A DNA stretch of 64,000 bases from Flavobacterium sp. 90. GTDB lineage: Bacteria; Bacteroidota; Bacteroidia; Flavobacteriales; Flavobacteriaceae. The position numbers and the translations under genes are program-made. Below, one piece after another: positions 38,184-47,417 of this stretch. Below the pieces are notes generated by a model, which had not been told where the DNA came from, ran no database searches, and saw only the letters and a program-made list of their open reading frames with translations. Positions within the stretch are counted from its first letter, which is position 1, and every line of letters starts with the position of its first letter. Location: contig NZ_SMGE01000001.1 in NCBI RefSeq assembly GCF_004339525.1, positions 4,960,001-5,024,000 on the forward strand, given 5' to 3'.

Positions 38184-39737
38184 ATGACAAAAACAGAATT
38201 AGGATTCGGAATTAAAGAAGCTTTAGACCAATTAGGAATAAAGGATATTAATGAAGGAACTTCAACAGGATTAAACAATTTTTCGAATGGTGAAATTTTA
38301 GAGAGTTATTCTCCGGTTGATGGAGCATTAATTGGAAAAATTAAAACTTCGACTGCTGCAGATTATAAAAAAGTAATGGAATCGGCAACTGCTGCTTTCA
38401 AACAATTCAGAGTAATGCCAGCGCCACAACGTGGAGAAATTGTACGTCAGTTTGGAGAAAAATTACGCCAAAACAAAGAAGCTTTAGGAAAACTGGTTTC
38501 TTATGAAATGGGTAAATCATTGCAGGAAGGTTATGGAGAAGTTCAGGAAATGATCGATATCTGTGATTTTGCAGTTGGACTTTCGCGTCAGCTTCACGGA
38601 TTAACGATGCACTCAGAGCGTCCAGGACACAGAATGTACGAACAATATCATCCGTTGGGAGTTGTTGGAATCATTTCCGCATTCAACTTTCCGGTTGCAG
38701 TTTGGGCTTGGAATACCGCTTTGGCTTGGATTTGCGGAGATGTTTGCGTTTGGAAACCTTCTGAAAAAACACCTCTTTGCGGAATTGCCTGCCAGAATAT
38801 TATTGCCGAAGTTATCAAAGAAAACAACCTTCCGGAAGGAATTTCATGCTTAGTCAATGGCGATTATAAAATTGGAGAGTTGTTGACAAGCGACAAACGT
38901 GTTCCATTAATTTCGGCTACAGGTTCTACAAGAATGGGTAAAATTGTTGCGCAGGTAGTTGCGGGACGTTTAGGAAATTCATTATTAGAATTGGGCGGAA
39001 ACAACGCAATTATTGTAACGCCGGATGCAGATATTAAAATGACTGTTATTGGTGCCGTTTTTGGAGCCGTAGGAACAGCAGGACAAAGATGTACATCGAC
39101 GCGTCGTTTGATCATTCACGAAAGTATTTATGATAAAGTGAGAGATGCAATTGTTTCTGCCTACAAACAATTACGCATTGGAAATCCATTAGACGAAAAA
39201 AATCACGTTGGTCCGCTTATCGATAAACATGCTGTCGAAATGTACAATCAGGCTTTAGAAAAAGTAGTTGCCGAAGGAGGAAAAATCCTTGTTGAAGGCG
39301 GAGTACTTTCTGGAGAAGGATACGAAAGTGGTTGCTACGTAAAACCTGCAATTGCAGAAGCTGATAACACATTTGAAATCGTACAACACGAAACTTTTGC
39401 CCCAGTATTGTACTTATTAAAATATTCAGGAACTGTAGAAGATGCCATCGCAATCCAAAACGGCGTTGCCCAAGGATTATCATCGGCAATTATGACCAAT
39501 AATTTAAGAGAAGCCGAGTTATTCTTGTCTGTTACAGGATCTGATTGTGGTATTGCCAATGTAAATATTGGAACCTCAGGCGCTGAAATTGGAGGTGCTT
39601 TTGGTGGAGAAAAAGAAACAGGCGGAGGGAGAGAATCCGGATCTGATGCCTGGAAAGTTTACATGCGTAGACAAACCAATACAATTAATTACACGACTAG
39701 TTTGCCACTAGCTCAAGGAATTAAATTTGACTTGTAA
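38184..39737 (+). CDS. amaB: L-2-aminoadipate-6-semialdehyde dehydrogenase (ALDH7 family)
   Basis: 517 aa, typical ALDH7/AmaB/Pcd length. Oxidises aminoadipate semialdehyde to 2-aminoadipate with NAD(P)+. Visible: NAD-site GVVGIISAFNFPVAVWAWN (159-177), KPSEKTPL (191-198), ELGGNNAIIV with general base Glu269, GQRCTSTRR with catalytic Cys303, HETFAPVLY, and the ALDH7-characteristic SGAEIGGAFGGEKETGGGRESGSDAWK near the C-terminus. Encoded 134 bp after the HglS-like gene. It joins lysine or hydroxylysine breakdown to the oxoadipate branch. Confidence 0.93.
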   Translation: MTKTELGFGIKEALDQLGIKDINEGTSTGLNNFSNGEILESYSPVDGALIGKIKTSTAADYKKVMESATAAFKQFRVMPAPQRGEIVRQFGEKLRQNKEALGKLVSYEMGKSLQEGYGEVQEMIDICDFAVGLSRQLHGLTMHSERPGHRMYEQYHPLGVVGIISAFNFPVAVWAWNTALAWICGDVCVWKPSEKTPLCGIACQNIIAEVIKENNLPEGISCLVNGDYKIGELLTSDKRVPLISATGSTRMGKIVAQVVAGRLGNSLLELGGNNAIIVTPDADIKMTVIGAVFGAVGTAGQRCTSTRRLIIHESIYDKVRDAIVSAYKQLRIGNPLDEKNHVGPLIDKHAVEMYNQALEKVVAEGGKILVEGGVLSGEGYESGCYVKPAIAEADNTFEIVQHETFAPVLYLLKYSGTVEDAIAIQNGVAQGLSSAIMTNNLREAELFLSVTGSDCGIANVNIGTSGAEIGGAFGGEKETGGGRESGSDAWKVYMRRQTNTINYTTSLPLAQGIKFDL

Positions 39738-39788
39738 GCCGAATTAGAACTAAAGCTTACACCCAAAAGTCATAAAATTAGAATACCC

Positions 39789-39831
39789 AATTTATTTAGT
39801 CAGTGATTTACCGCCATTGACTAAATAAATT
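39789..39831. terminator. 14-bp perfect inverted repeat between amaB-like gene and susC
   Basis: Arms aatttatttagtca (39789-39802) and tgactaaataaatt (39818-39831), 15-base loop. AT-rich and without a proper T-run; it may be a weak terminator of the upstream gene or an operator for the SusC promoter. Confidence 0.4.
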
Positions 39832-39898
39832 GTTTGCCTATGAATAAATAAAAAACAAAAAAAAAGAAAATTTTAACTAACTAAAAACCATTACCAGA

Positions 39899-42800
39899 AT
39901 GAAAAAACTACTAGTTAGGAAGCTAAATTTGCTTCCTTTACTGCTATGTCTATGGTTGCCAAGCATCAACTTCGCACAAGCACAAAAGACAATTTCAGGA
40001 AAAGTTACAGATGATAAAAACAACACATTGCCAGGTGTTAGTATCTCTATCAAAGACTCAAAGTACAATGCAGCAACAGACATCGACGGAAATTATACGC
40101 TGGTATATTCCTCAAGTCTCGTAGATCCCGTTATCGTTTTTTCTTATATGGGTTTCATAGGAAAAAGTGAAGCCGTAAATAACCGCACCCAATTTGATGT
40201 GGTTATGCAGGAAGAAACCAATAAATTAAATGAAGTAGTAATTATAGGTTACGGATCTCAGAAAAAAAGTAACGTTACCGGAGCTATTTCTACCGTTAAA
40301 AAAGAAAGTCTTGAAACCAGAGCCACAACAAGTCCGGCCGAGGCACTTCAAGGTTTAGTTGCAGGGGTAAACGTGCAAAAAAGCGGTGGTGTAGCAGGAG
40401 CTTCTGTAAGTGTCAAAATTCGTGGAGTTAACACTTTTGGAGCGACAGAACCACTTTATATAATTGACGGATTTCAAGGATCTATTAATACCATCAATCC
40501 AACCAATATAGAATCTATGGAGGTTCTTAAAGATGGTGCTGCAGCTGCAATTTACGGATCTGTAGCCGCTAATGGTGTAATTATCGTAACCACTAAAAAC
40601 GGTCAGAAAGAAGGCGTAAAAGTTGATTTCAGCTCCTTTTTAAGCATTACAAATCCATCAAAAATATTAGACTTATTAGACGCTGACGGATATCGCACGG
40701 TTAATAAAAGAATGTATGATGAATATAATAAATATGCCACTACGCCAAAACCGCTTCCAGCTTATATTACAGCGCCATCTGACGTAAATACAGATTGGCA
40801 GGATGAAGTTTTCCGTTCTGGATTTACTCAAAATTACGGTTTAGGAGTTCAGGGAAGACAAGGTGATTTTAAATTTGCTTTATACGGTAATTTAGTAAAG
40901 CAAAAAGGAATCGTAATTGACAACCAATTTGGGCAACAAACAGCGAGCGCAAGAATTAGTTTCAAAAAATCTATTTTTGATGTTGATGGAAAAATGGCGT
41001 ACATCGGAACACAAAATGCATTGCCAAACTTTCAGTTAAAAGAAGTCTATACAATGGCGCCTTTGGTTCCGGTTTATGATGCAACACAACCTTATGGTTA
41101 CGGATTGGCAGACAAAAATGGTTTACCGGCCGCAACAAATCCAGTTGCCGAAGAACATTTTAGAAAAAGCAATGACGTAGGACAGGATTTAACAGCAAAT
41201 ATTGCCATTACAACAAATATTGCGCCTTGGATAAAATACAAATTAGCGTATTCTTACCGTGTGAAAAATAACCAGCAAATGGCTCATTTTCCACCATTTA
41301 TTGCAAATCCAAAAGAAGTTCATCTTTATCCAATGCAAAGCGAATTGAGAACAACATGGAACGAGCAAATTTTAGACAATATTATCACAATCGATAAAAC
41401 ATTTGGTAAACATGTTTTTGGATTAATGCTTGGTAATACTTTTAACAGTCAATCTTCAAACTGGAATCAAGTTAGTGTTGAAGGTAAAACAACGGACTAT
41501 ACGGTAGAAAATGGACAATTAGTTTCAATCGATCGTCCGTCTGGATTTCTTGATCCTGGTTTTGAAACTATTGGAGCAGGAAGAGGCGGAACATATACTG
41601 CAGACGGTTCAAAATTTCAATACAATCGTGTCTCTTTCTTCGGAAGGTTAAATTACTCGTATAATGATCGTTACTTACTTCAAGTGACCGTTAGAAAAGA
41701 TGGTTCTTCTAAATTTGGAGAAGACAGCCGTTGGGGAACATTCCCATCTGTAGCTTTAGGATGGAAAATCGAGCAAGAAGATTTCTTTCCAAAAGATATG
41801 ATACTTTCTACATTAAAATTACGTGCAAGCTGGGGACAATTGGGTAACGAAGCAGCATTAGGATATTACTCAGCAAATACCTTGATTAAAACCGGAAACA
41901 CTTTAGGTAACGGTTATGTACAAGGAATTGGAAGCAATCCGTGGCCGGGAAGTATTGCAACAGCATTAGAAAACAGAAACCTACAATGGGAAACGACAGA
42001 TTCTAAGAATATTGGACTTGATTATACCCTTTTGAAAGGAAAAATAAGCGGTTCGATGAACTATTATCATAATGTAACAGATAATTTATTGATTACTAAA
42101 AAACTGGCTCCATCTGCCGGAATCGATGATCCAATTCTTAACGTAGGTAAAATTAGCAATAGCGGATTTGAATTTGAAGTAAACTATCGCGATCAGGTTA
42201 ACGAATTTAAATATAATGCAGGTTTAAACTTTACGACACTTAAAAATAAAGTGGTAGAATTGGCAAACGAAGGACAAACTATTTACGGAGAAGGATTGAA
42301 ATACGGAGACGAACACTTTCCGACTCAAGCTCGCGTAGGAAGCCCAATTAGCGGATTTTATTTGTATAAAACAGATGGTATTTTCCAAAATGCACAAGAA
42401 GTTGCAGCTCACAACAAAAACGGCGTTTTATTACAGCCAAATGCACAACCTGGAGATATTCGTTTCAAAGATTTGAACAATGACGGCGTTATCGACGAAA
42501 AAGACAAAGAATATGCAGGAACAGGATTACCAAAATTAGAAGTAAATCTTAGTTTAGGAGCAAGTTATAAAGGTTTCGATTTCTCAGCTTTGATTGGAAG
42601 CGGTTGGGGTAATAAATTATACAACGGAAACAGATATTTCTACGAATCTATGAATTCAGGAACCAATATGCTGGCTTCGACATTAAATTCATGGACACCG
42701 GAAAACCACAGTAATATACCACGTGCAGTATTGCAGGATCCAAACGGAAACAGCCGCGAATCAGACCGTTTTCTTGAAAGTGGAGATTTTATTAGAATGC

Positions 42801-43021
42801 GCCAATTGCAATTGGGATATACTATTCCGAGCAAAATGTTAGGTAAAGCAAAAATCGACAAACTTAGATTTTATGTAAGTGTCGAAAACTTGTTTACCAT
42901 CACCAATTATTCAGGTATAGATCCTGAATTCTCACGTGCTTCAGTAGTAGACACAGGTGTTGACCGTTTTGTTTATCCATTTACAAGATCATTTGTAACT
43001 GGAGTTCAGTATATATTTTAA
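39899..43021 (+). CDS. susC: SusC-family TonB-dependent outer-membrane transporter
   Basis: 1040 aa. Signal peptide (1-28, ending FAQAQ), CarboxypepD-regulatory-like domain (about 30-105: ISGKVTDDKNNTLPGVSISI), TonB-box-like segment, plug beginning NEVVIIGYGSQKKSNVTGA (about 114-132) with the SusC-type IRGVNTFGATEPLYIIDGF, and a 22-strand barrel ending SFVTGVQYIF. It imports ligands captured by the SusD partner encoded 23 bp downstream. Local gene content suggests a glycosylated amino acid or glycopeptide as ligand. Confidence 0.95.
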   Translation: MKKLLVRKLNLLPLLLCLWLPSINFAQAQKTISGKVTDDKNNTLPGVSISIKDSKYNAATDIDGNYTLVYSSSLVDPVIVFSYMGFIGKSEAVNNRTQFDVVMQEETNKLNEVVIIGYGSQKKSNVTGAISTVKKESLETRATTSPAEALQGLVAGVNVQKSGGVAGASVSVKIRGVNTFGATEPLYIIDGFQGSINTINPTNIESMEVLKDGAAAAIYGSVAANGVIIVTTKNGQKEGVKVDFSSFLSITNPSKILDLLDADGYRTVNKRMYDEYNKYATTPKPLPAYITAPSDVNTDWQDEVFRSGFTQNYGLGVQGRQGDFKFALYGNLVKQKGIVIDNQFGQQTASARISFKKSIFDVDGKMAYIGTQNALPNFQLKEVYTMAPLVPVYDATQPYGYGLADKNGLPAATNPVAEEHFRKSNDVGQDLTANIAITTNIAPWIKYKLAYSYRVKNNQQMAHFPPFIANPKEVHLYPMQSELRTTWNEQILDNIITIDKTFGKHVFGLMLGNTFNSQSSNWNQVSVEGKTTDYTVENGQLVSIDRPSGFLDPGFETIGAGRGGTYTADGSKFQYNRVSFFGRLNYSYNDRYLLQVTVRKDGSSKFGEDSRWGTFPSVALGWKIEQEDFFPKDMILSTLKLRASWGQLGNEAALGYYSANTLIKTGNTLGNGYVQGIGSNPWPGSIATALENRNLQWETTDSKNIGLDYTLLKGKISGSMNYYHNVTDNLLITKKLAPSAGIDDPILNVGKISNSGFEFEVNYRDQVNEFKYNAGLNFTTLKNKVVELANEGQTIYGEGLKYGDEHFPTQARVGSPISGFYLYKTDGIFQNAQEVAAHNKNGVLLQPNAQPGDIRFKDLNNDGVIDEKDKEYAGTGLPKLEVNLSLGASYKGFDFSALIGSGWGNKLYNGNRYFYESMNSGTNMLASTLNSWTPENHSNIPRAVLQDPNGNSRESDRFLESGDFIRMRQLQLGYTIPSKMLGKAKIDKLRFYVSVENLFTITNYSGIDPEFSRASVVDTGVDRFVYPFTRSFVTGVQYIF

Positions 43022-43044
43022 TACGATTTAAAAAAGACATTATC

Positions 43045-44544
43045 ATGAAAAAGATATTTTTATTATTATCCGCAATAGGTCTGTTCACCATCACAAGTTG
43101 TAGTGATTATTTGGACCAACAATCTCCGGATCAACTTACTTCAGGTAATTTCTGGAGAAATAAAGCCGATGCTGAATCTGCTTTAGCATCAACTTATTCT
43201 CAATTAGAATGTGCCGTTGACGAATGGGCTTTCGCCGAAGTAAAATGGCCGGTTGAAGCATATCGTGAAGACATTAACGAATTAGGAAGCGACGCCTTAA
43301 ACTACCAAAACTGGGTAGAACTTTCGACATTTACTTATACAAACGGAAACAGTCAATTTACCAGCTATTGGAAAATTAATTACAGAGGAATCAGTAATGC
43401 CAATCAGGTTATTGACAAATTGCCACAAGTTCCGGCAGCAACATTAACCGATTCAGATCGCAAACAAATTGAAGCCGAAGCTCGTTTTTTACGTGCTTAT
43501 TACCACATGAAATTGCTTTTGAACTGGGATCAGATTTATATTAGAAATAAATATGTGACCAAAGAAAGTGATCTGAATGTTCCGTTGGCAACACGTGCAG
43601 CAGCTTGGGATTTTATTACAAGCGAATTTAAGGCTGTAGCCGATGTACTTCCTGCAAAACAATCTGCAGACAAGACAGGACGTGCAACAAGCGGAGCAGC
43701 AAACAGTTATTTAGGATTTGCGTATTTGACAAGAGCTTATGAAGAAACTGCTCAAAAACAAGCTTTCTTAAACGAAGCATTAACGGCGCTTAACAAAGTA
43801 CAAGGATATGAGTTAGTGAAAGATTATGTTTCTATGTTTGACGGAACTACAAAAAACACGAAAGAATCTATTTTCGAATTGCAGTTTTCAGAAACTACAG
43901 CAAATGGAGCATTCTATCGCAACGCACTTCACTATTGGATGGCAGCATCTGAACTTGGAGGTTGGGACGAAATTTTGCCAAGTGCAATGCTTGTAAACGA
44001 ATTCAAAAAAGAAGGAAAAATTGCAACTACAGGAAATTATGATACACGTTTTTACAGCACAATTTTCTTCAAAGATCCTTATTTCAATGATCCAAATAAT
44101 CCATTGGTATTAGGAACAACTTATGACGAAAAATTTGGCGGTACAGACAAACCGGTTTACCGCAGATACATTCCAAGTACACAGGAAAAAATGAATCAGG
44201 AATTTACAGCAATCAACATTCCATTGATGCGTTATGCAAATGTATTATTGATGCAAGCCGAAGTTCTAAACGAATTAGGACGTTCTGCAGAAGCGATTCC
44301 GTATATTGACAAAGTTCGCGCAAGAGCAGATATGCCTGGAATGACGGGAACAACAACTGCCGAAGTAAGAGCACAAATCGAGCACGAAAGAATCATAGAA
44401 TTTCCATTAGAAAACTATCGTTTTTATGATTTACGCCGTTGGGGAAAAACAAAAGCAGCACTTGACGCCGTTGGGCGTACAGGTTTTGATACATCAAAAA
44501 ATAGCTTTTACCCAATTCCTTTAACCGAATTACAAACGAAATAA
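43045..44544 (+). CDS. susD: SusD/RagB-family surface lipoprotein
   Basis: 499 aa. SPII signal with lipobox TSC (Cys19 area), then SusD-like N-terminal (SDYLDQQSPDQLTSGNFWRN), TPR-like helices (EAEARFLRAYYHMKLLLNWD, GAANSYLGFAYLTRAYEE) and the C-terminal RagB-type end (IEHERIIEFPLENYRFYDLRRWGK, FYPIPLTELQTK). It lids the SusC barrel and binds the ligand at the cell surface. Confidence 0.95.
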   Translation: MKKIFLLLSAIGLFTITSCSDYLDQQSPDQLTSGNFWRNKADAESALASTYSQLECAVDEWAFAEVKWPVEAYREDINELGSDALNYQNWVELSTFTYTNGNSQFTSYWKINYRGISNANQVIDKLPQVPAATLTDSDRKQIEAEARFLRAYYHMKLLLNWDQIYIRNKYVTKESDLNVPLATRAAAWDFITSEFKAVADVLPAKQSADKTGRATSGAANSYLGFAYLTRAYEETAQKQAFLNEALTALNKVQGYELVKDYVSMFDGTTKNTKESIFELQFSETTANGAFYRNALHYWMAASELGGWDEILPSAMLVNEFKKEGKIATTGNYDTRFYSTIFFKDPYFNDPNNPLVLGTTYDEKFGGTDKPVYRRYIPSTQEKMNQEFTAINIPLMRYANVLLMQAEVLNELGRSAEAIPYIDKVRARADMPGMTGTTTAEVRAQIEHERIIEFPLENYRFYDLRRWGKTKAALDAVGRTGFDTSKNSFYPIPLTELQTK

Positions 44545-45136
44545 TCAGTAAAAAAAGAATTCAATTAAAGTTTTTTTCGCCACGAATTCCACGAATCTAC
44601 ACTAATCTCTTAAGTTGATTATTTTTAAAATAACTCGTGATAATTTGTGGAATTTGTGGCGAACTTTTTTCTAAAAATAATTAGCATAATGAAACATTTA
44701 GTATGTTGTACCTAAATAAAGAGCACACCATAAAAACAACATCACTAAAAAAAGAATTCAATTAAAGTTTTTTTGCCACGAATTCCACGAATTTCCGCTA
44801 ATTTATTAAGTTGATTATTTTTAAAATAATTCGTAATAATTTATGGAATTCGTGGCGAACTTTTTTCTAAAAATAATTAACATAATGAAACATTTAGTAT
44901 GTTATACCTAAATAAAGAGCACACCATAAAAACAACATCACTAAAAAAAGAATTCAATTAAAGTTTTTTTGCCACGAATTCCACGAATTTCCGCTAATTT
45001 ATTAAGTTGATTATTTTTAAAATAATTCGTGATAATTTGTGGAATTCGTGGCGAACTTTTTTCTAAAAGTATTTAACGTAAAGAAACATTTAGTATATTA
45101 TATCTAAATAAAAACACACCATAAAAACAAAATAAC
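44541..45136. repeat. Three tandem ~197-bp repeats, each with an internal hairpin
   Basis: gaattca landmarks at 44557, 44754 and 44950 give periods of 197 and 196 bp; the third copy ends at the GH63 start codon. Each unit has 'gccacgaattccacgaat' and, 55-60 bp later, the complement 'ggaattcgtggcgaac', able to form a long stem, then a conserved tail (catttagtatgttataccta, agcacaccataaaaacaa). The tail resembles a leader upstream of the next gene, so the array may be a multiplied 5' region or a processing/termination array between susD and the GH63 gene. The ~590 bp contain no gene. Confidence 0.85.
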
Positions 45137-47143
45137 ATGGGCAAAAAGAAAATATTTTTTATTCTTGCATCCCTTTTTATACTGCAAAATTGCTGGTCTC
45201 AAAAGAGTTTTCCAAACTTAGAATCCGCCAAAAACAGTATCAATTACAAAGGAAACCCAACAAATGCAACCGACAGGAAATCATTGGCATTTTCAGATAA
45301 AGGCGCATGGTTTGCCTTCGGATTTTTAGAACAATCAGAAGTTCAGGCAGGATTTTCGGGACCATTTTTAATGACAGAACAAAACGGCGTTTGGTTAAGT
45401 CCATCGTTTGTTTCGCTAAAGCTAAAGAATGAAAACCAACAAGAAGCCATCAACTGGAAAAGTGCATTAGTTGCTCAAAACAGCTACAACAGCCATTTAG
45501 AGCAAGAATTTAAAAATGAAAAACTAACGGTAAAACAACAATTAGTTTTTTTATCAGGACATTCGGTATTACAAAAAACAAGCATTACCAATACATCAGG
45601 AAAGACGATAACATTATTTCCTTCGTATGAATCGAATATTTTTCTGGATGATTTACAATTATCGAAAGAAGGAAATGCATTAAAAATCGTTTCCACGAAA
45701 AGTACAGCGACCGGTTATATTCAGTTTTTGAAAAGTAATCCCGAATTTGAAATTTCAAAACAAGGATATAAAGCACAAACAGAAAAACTGGTTTTAAAAC
45801 CAAACGAAACCAAAGAAATTGTAGTTGCACAAACGTTTATTTTTGCTCAGTATTCGTGGAAAAACGAAAATGAAACAATTGCAAAAACAGCATTTAATAC
45901 GCTATTAAACAACACACAAAAAGAAAAAGAAAAGCAATTGGCACAATTAATTGCCAGAAAGAAAAGCATTTACAAAGACGCTATTTATTCTGATTTAGTG
46001 GCAAAATTAGTATTGACATTACAAAACAATACAAGAATTCCCGCAGAAGGATTAAAACACGGCGGACTTTTTCCGAGTTATAATTACGAATGGTTTCATG
46101 GATTTTGGGCTTGGGACAGTTGGAAACACGCCGTTGCTGTAGCCAATTATGATTCGGAATTAGCGAAAAATCAAATGCGCGCTTTATTTGATTATCAGGA
46201 ACCAAACGGATTTATTCCGGATTGTATTTACAGAAATAATCTTCTGGAAGAAAACAATTACCGAAACACTAAAGCACCGCTTGCAGCTTGGGCAATCTGG
46301 AAAATTTATGAGAAAACAAAAGACGTTAATTTCATAAAAGAGTTTTATCCAAAGCTAAAATTATATCACAATTGGTGGTACAAAGAGCGCGATCATGACC
46401 AAGATGGTTTATGTGAATTTGGCTCAACAGACGGAACCGTAATCGCTGCAAAATGGGAAAGCGGAATGGACAACGCCGTTCGTTTTGATGATAGTAAAAT
46501 CCTGAAAAATGGAGAAAAAGCCTATTCATTAGATCAGGAAAGTGTTGATTTGAATTCGTTTTTATATGCTGAGAAAAATTATCTGAATAAAATGGCAGAG
46601 GTTTTAAAATTAACCGAAGAAGCTAAAAAATGGAAAGACGAAAGCGTAACTTTAAAAGCTAAAATTCAAACCCAATTTTGGGACGCCGGAACAGGTTGGT
46701 TTTACGACACAACAATTGACGGAAAAACATTGATAAAAGCAATGGGATGTGAAGGATATTTGCCAATTTGGGCAGAAGTTGCAACAGCAGAACAAGCCAA
46801 AGCAGCAAAAGCAAATATGTTGGATACAAGTTCCCTAAACACATTTGTTCCGTTACCAACATTGGCAGCAAATCATCCTAAATTTAAACCCGAAGGCGGA
46901 TATTGGAGAGGACCGGTTTGGTTAGATCAAAGCTACTTTGGAATAAACGGTTTAGAGAAATACGGATACACAAAAGAAGCAAACGAATTAGCACACAAAC
47001 TAATCTATAATGCCGAAGGAGTTTTGGACAAAGGCACATCAATAAGAGAAAACTATCAGCCAATTACCGGAAAAGGATTAGAAGCCTTTAGTTTTAGCTG
47101 GTCAGCGTCTCATTATTTAATGCTGCTTTTAGAGGATAAATAG
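45137..47143 (+). CDS. GH63-type alpha-glucosidase (YgjK/mannosyl-oligosaccharide-glucosidase-like)
   Basis: 668 aa with an N-terminal signal peptide (ends about 21, CWSQ), so periplasmic or surface. Beta-rich N-domain to about 240, then an (alpha/alpha)6 barrel with GH63 motifs: EWFHGFWAWDSWKHAVA (318-334), KWESGMDNAVRFD (439-451, Asp445 as likely acid), GGYWRGPVWLDQSYF (587-601) and GTSIRENYQPITG (633-645, Glu638 as likely base). The family includes alpha-1,2-glucosidases. Next to a beta-galactosidase gene and a hydroxylysine-type enzyme, removal of the glucose from Glc-alpha-1,2-Gal-hydroxylysine is a strong hypothesis; other alpha-glucosides or mannosylglycerate are alternatives. Confidence 0.82.
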   Translation: MGKKKIFFILASLFILQNCWSQKSFPNLESAKNSINYKGNPTNATDRKSLAFSDKGAWFAFGFLEQSEVQAGFSGPFLMTEQNGVWLSPSFVSLKLKNENQQEAINWKSALVAQNSYNSHLEQEFKNEKLTVKQQLVFLSGHSVLQKTSITNTSGKTITLFPSYESNIFLDDLQLSKEGNALKIVSTKSTATGYIQFLKSNPEFEISKQGYKAQTEKLVLKPNETKEIVVAQTFIFAQYSWKNENETIAKTAFNTLLNNTQKEKEKQLAQLIARKKSIYKDAIYSDLVAKLVLTLQNNTRIPAEGLKHGGLFPSYNYEWFHGFWAWDSWKHAVAVANYDSELAKNQMRALFDYQEPNGFIPDCIYRNNLLEENNYRNTKAPLAAWAIWKIYEKTKDVNFIKEFYPKLKLYHNWWYKERDHDQDGLCEFGSTDGTVIAAKWESGMDNAVRFDDSKILKNGEKAYSLDQESVDLNSFLYAEKNYLNKMAEVLKLTEEAKKWKDESVTLKAKIQTQFWDAGTGWFYDTTIDGKTLIKAMGCEGYLPIWAEVATAEQAKAAKANMLDTSSLNTFVPLPTLAANHPKFKPEGGYWRGPVWLDQSYFGINGLEKYGYTKEANELAHKLIYNAEGVLDKGTSIRENYQPITGKGLEAFSFSWSASHYLMLLLEDK

Positions 47144-47156
47144 TTAGATAGAATTT

Positions 47157-47360
47157 GGTGTAATCCCTACGGGATATTTTTACTTCGGGGGATTTCGGTT
47201 TTTTACCAACATTTAAATCCTAAAGGATTATCTCTGATTAGTCATATTATTTGGGAATATTTTAGACTAAATGGTATTCCTAAAATAAAATATCTCGTAG
47301 AGATTAAATATTGGTAACCAACAATTGAGTGTTAGTATATTGTCCCGTAGGGACTACACC
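47157..47360. repeat. Palindromic 'gtagggact' intergenic repeat, second copy
   Basis: Left arm 'aatccctacgggatattt' near 47162; right arm 'tgtcccgtagggactaca' near 47341; inner pairs 'accaacatttaaatcc' and 'gattaaatattggtaa'. Same architecture as 36250-36490. A frame crosses it into the GH42 gene but is not used (see that entry). Confidence 0.8.
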
Positions 47361-47417
47361 AAATCAGCAACTGAAATTATTTATCTAAATTTGATTAACA
47401 CAACAACATTACAAAAT

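Noticed and set aside
44541..45136. CRISPR array
   Set aside because: Only three long (197-bp) near-identical units without spacers and no cas genes.
47325..47417. Upstream start for the GH42 gene
   Set aside because: The first 31 codons lie in a palindromic repeat and would hide the signal peptide; the ATG at 47418 gives a normal secreted protein.
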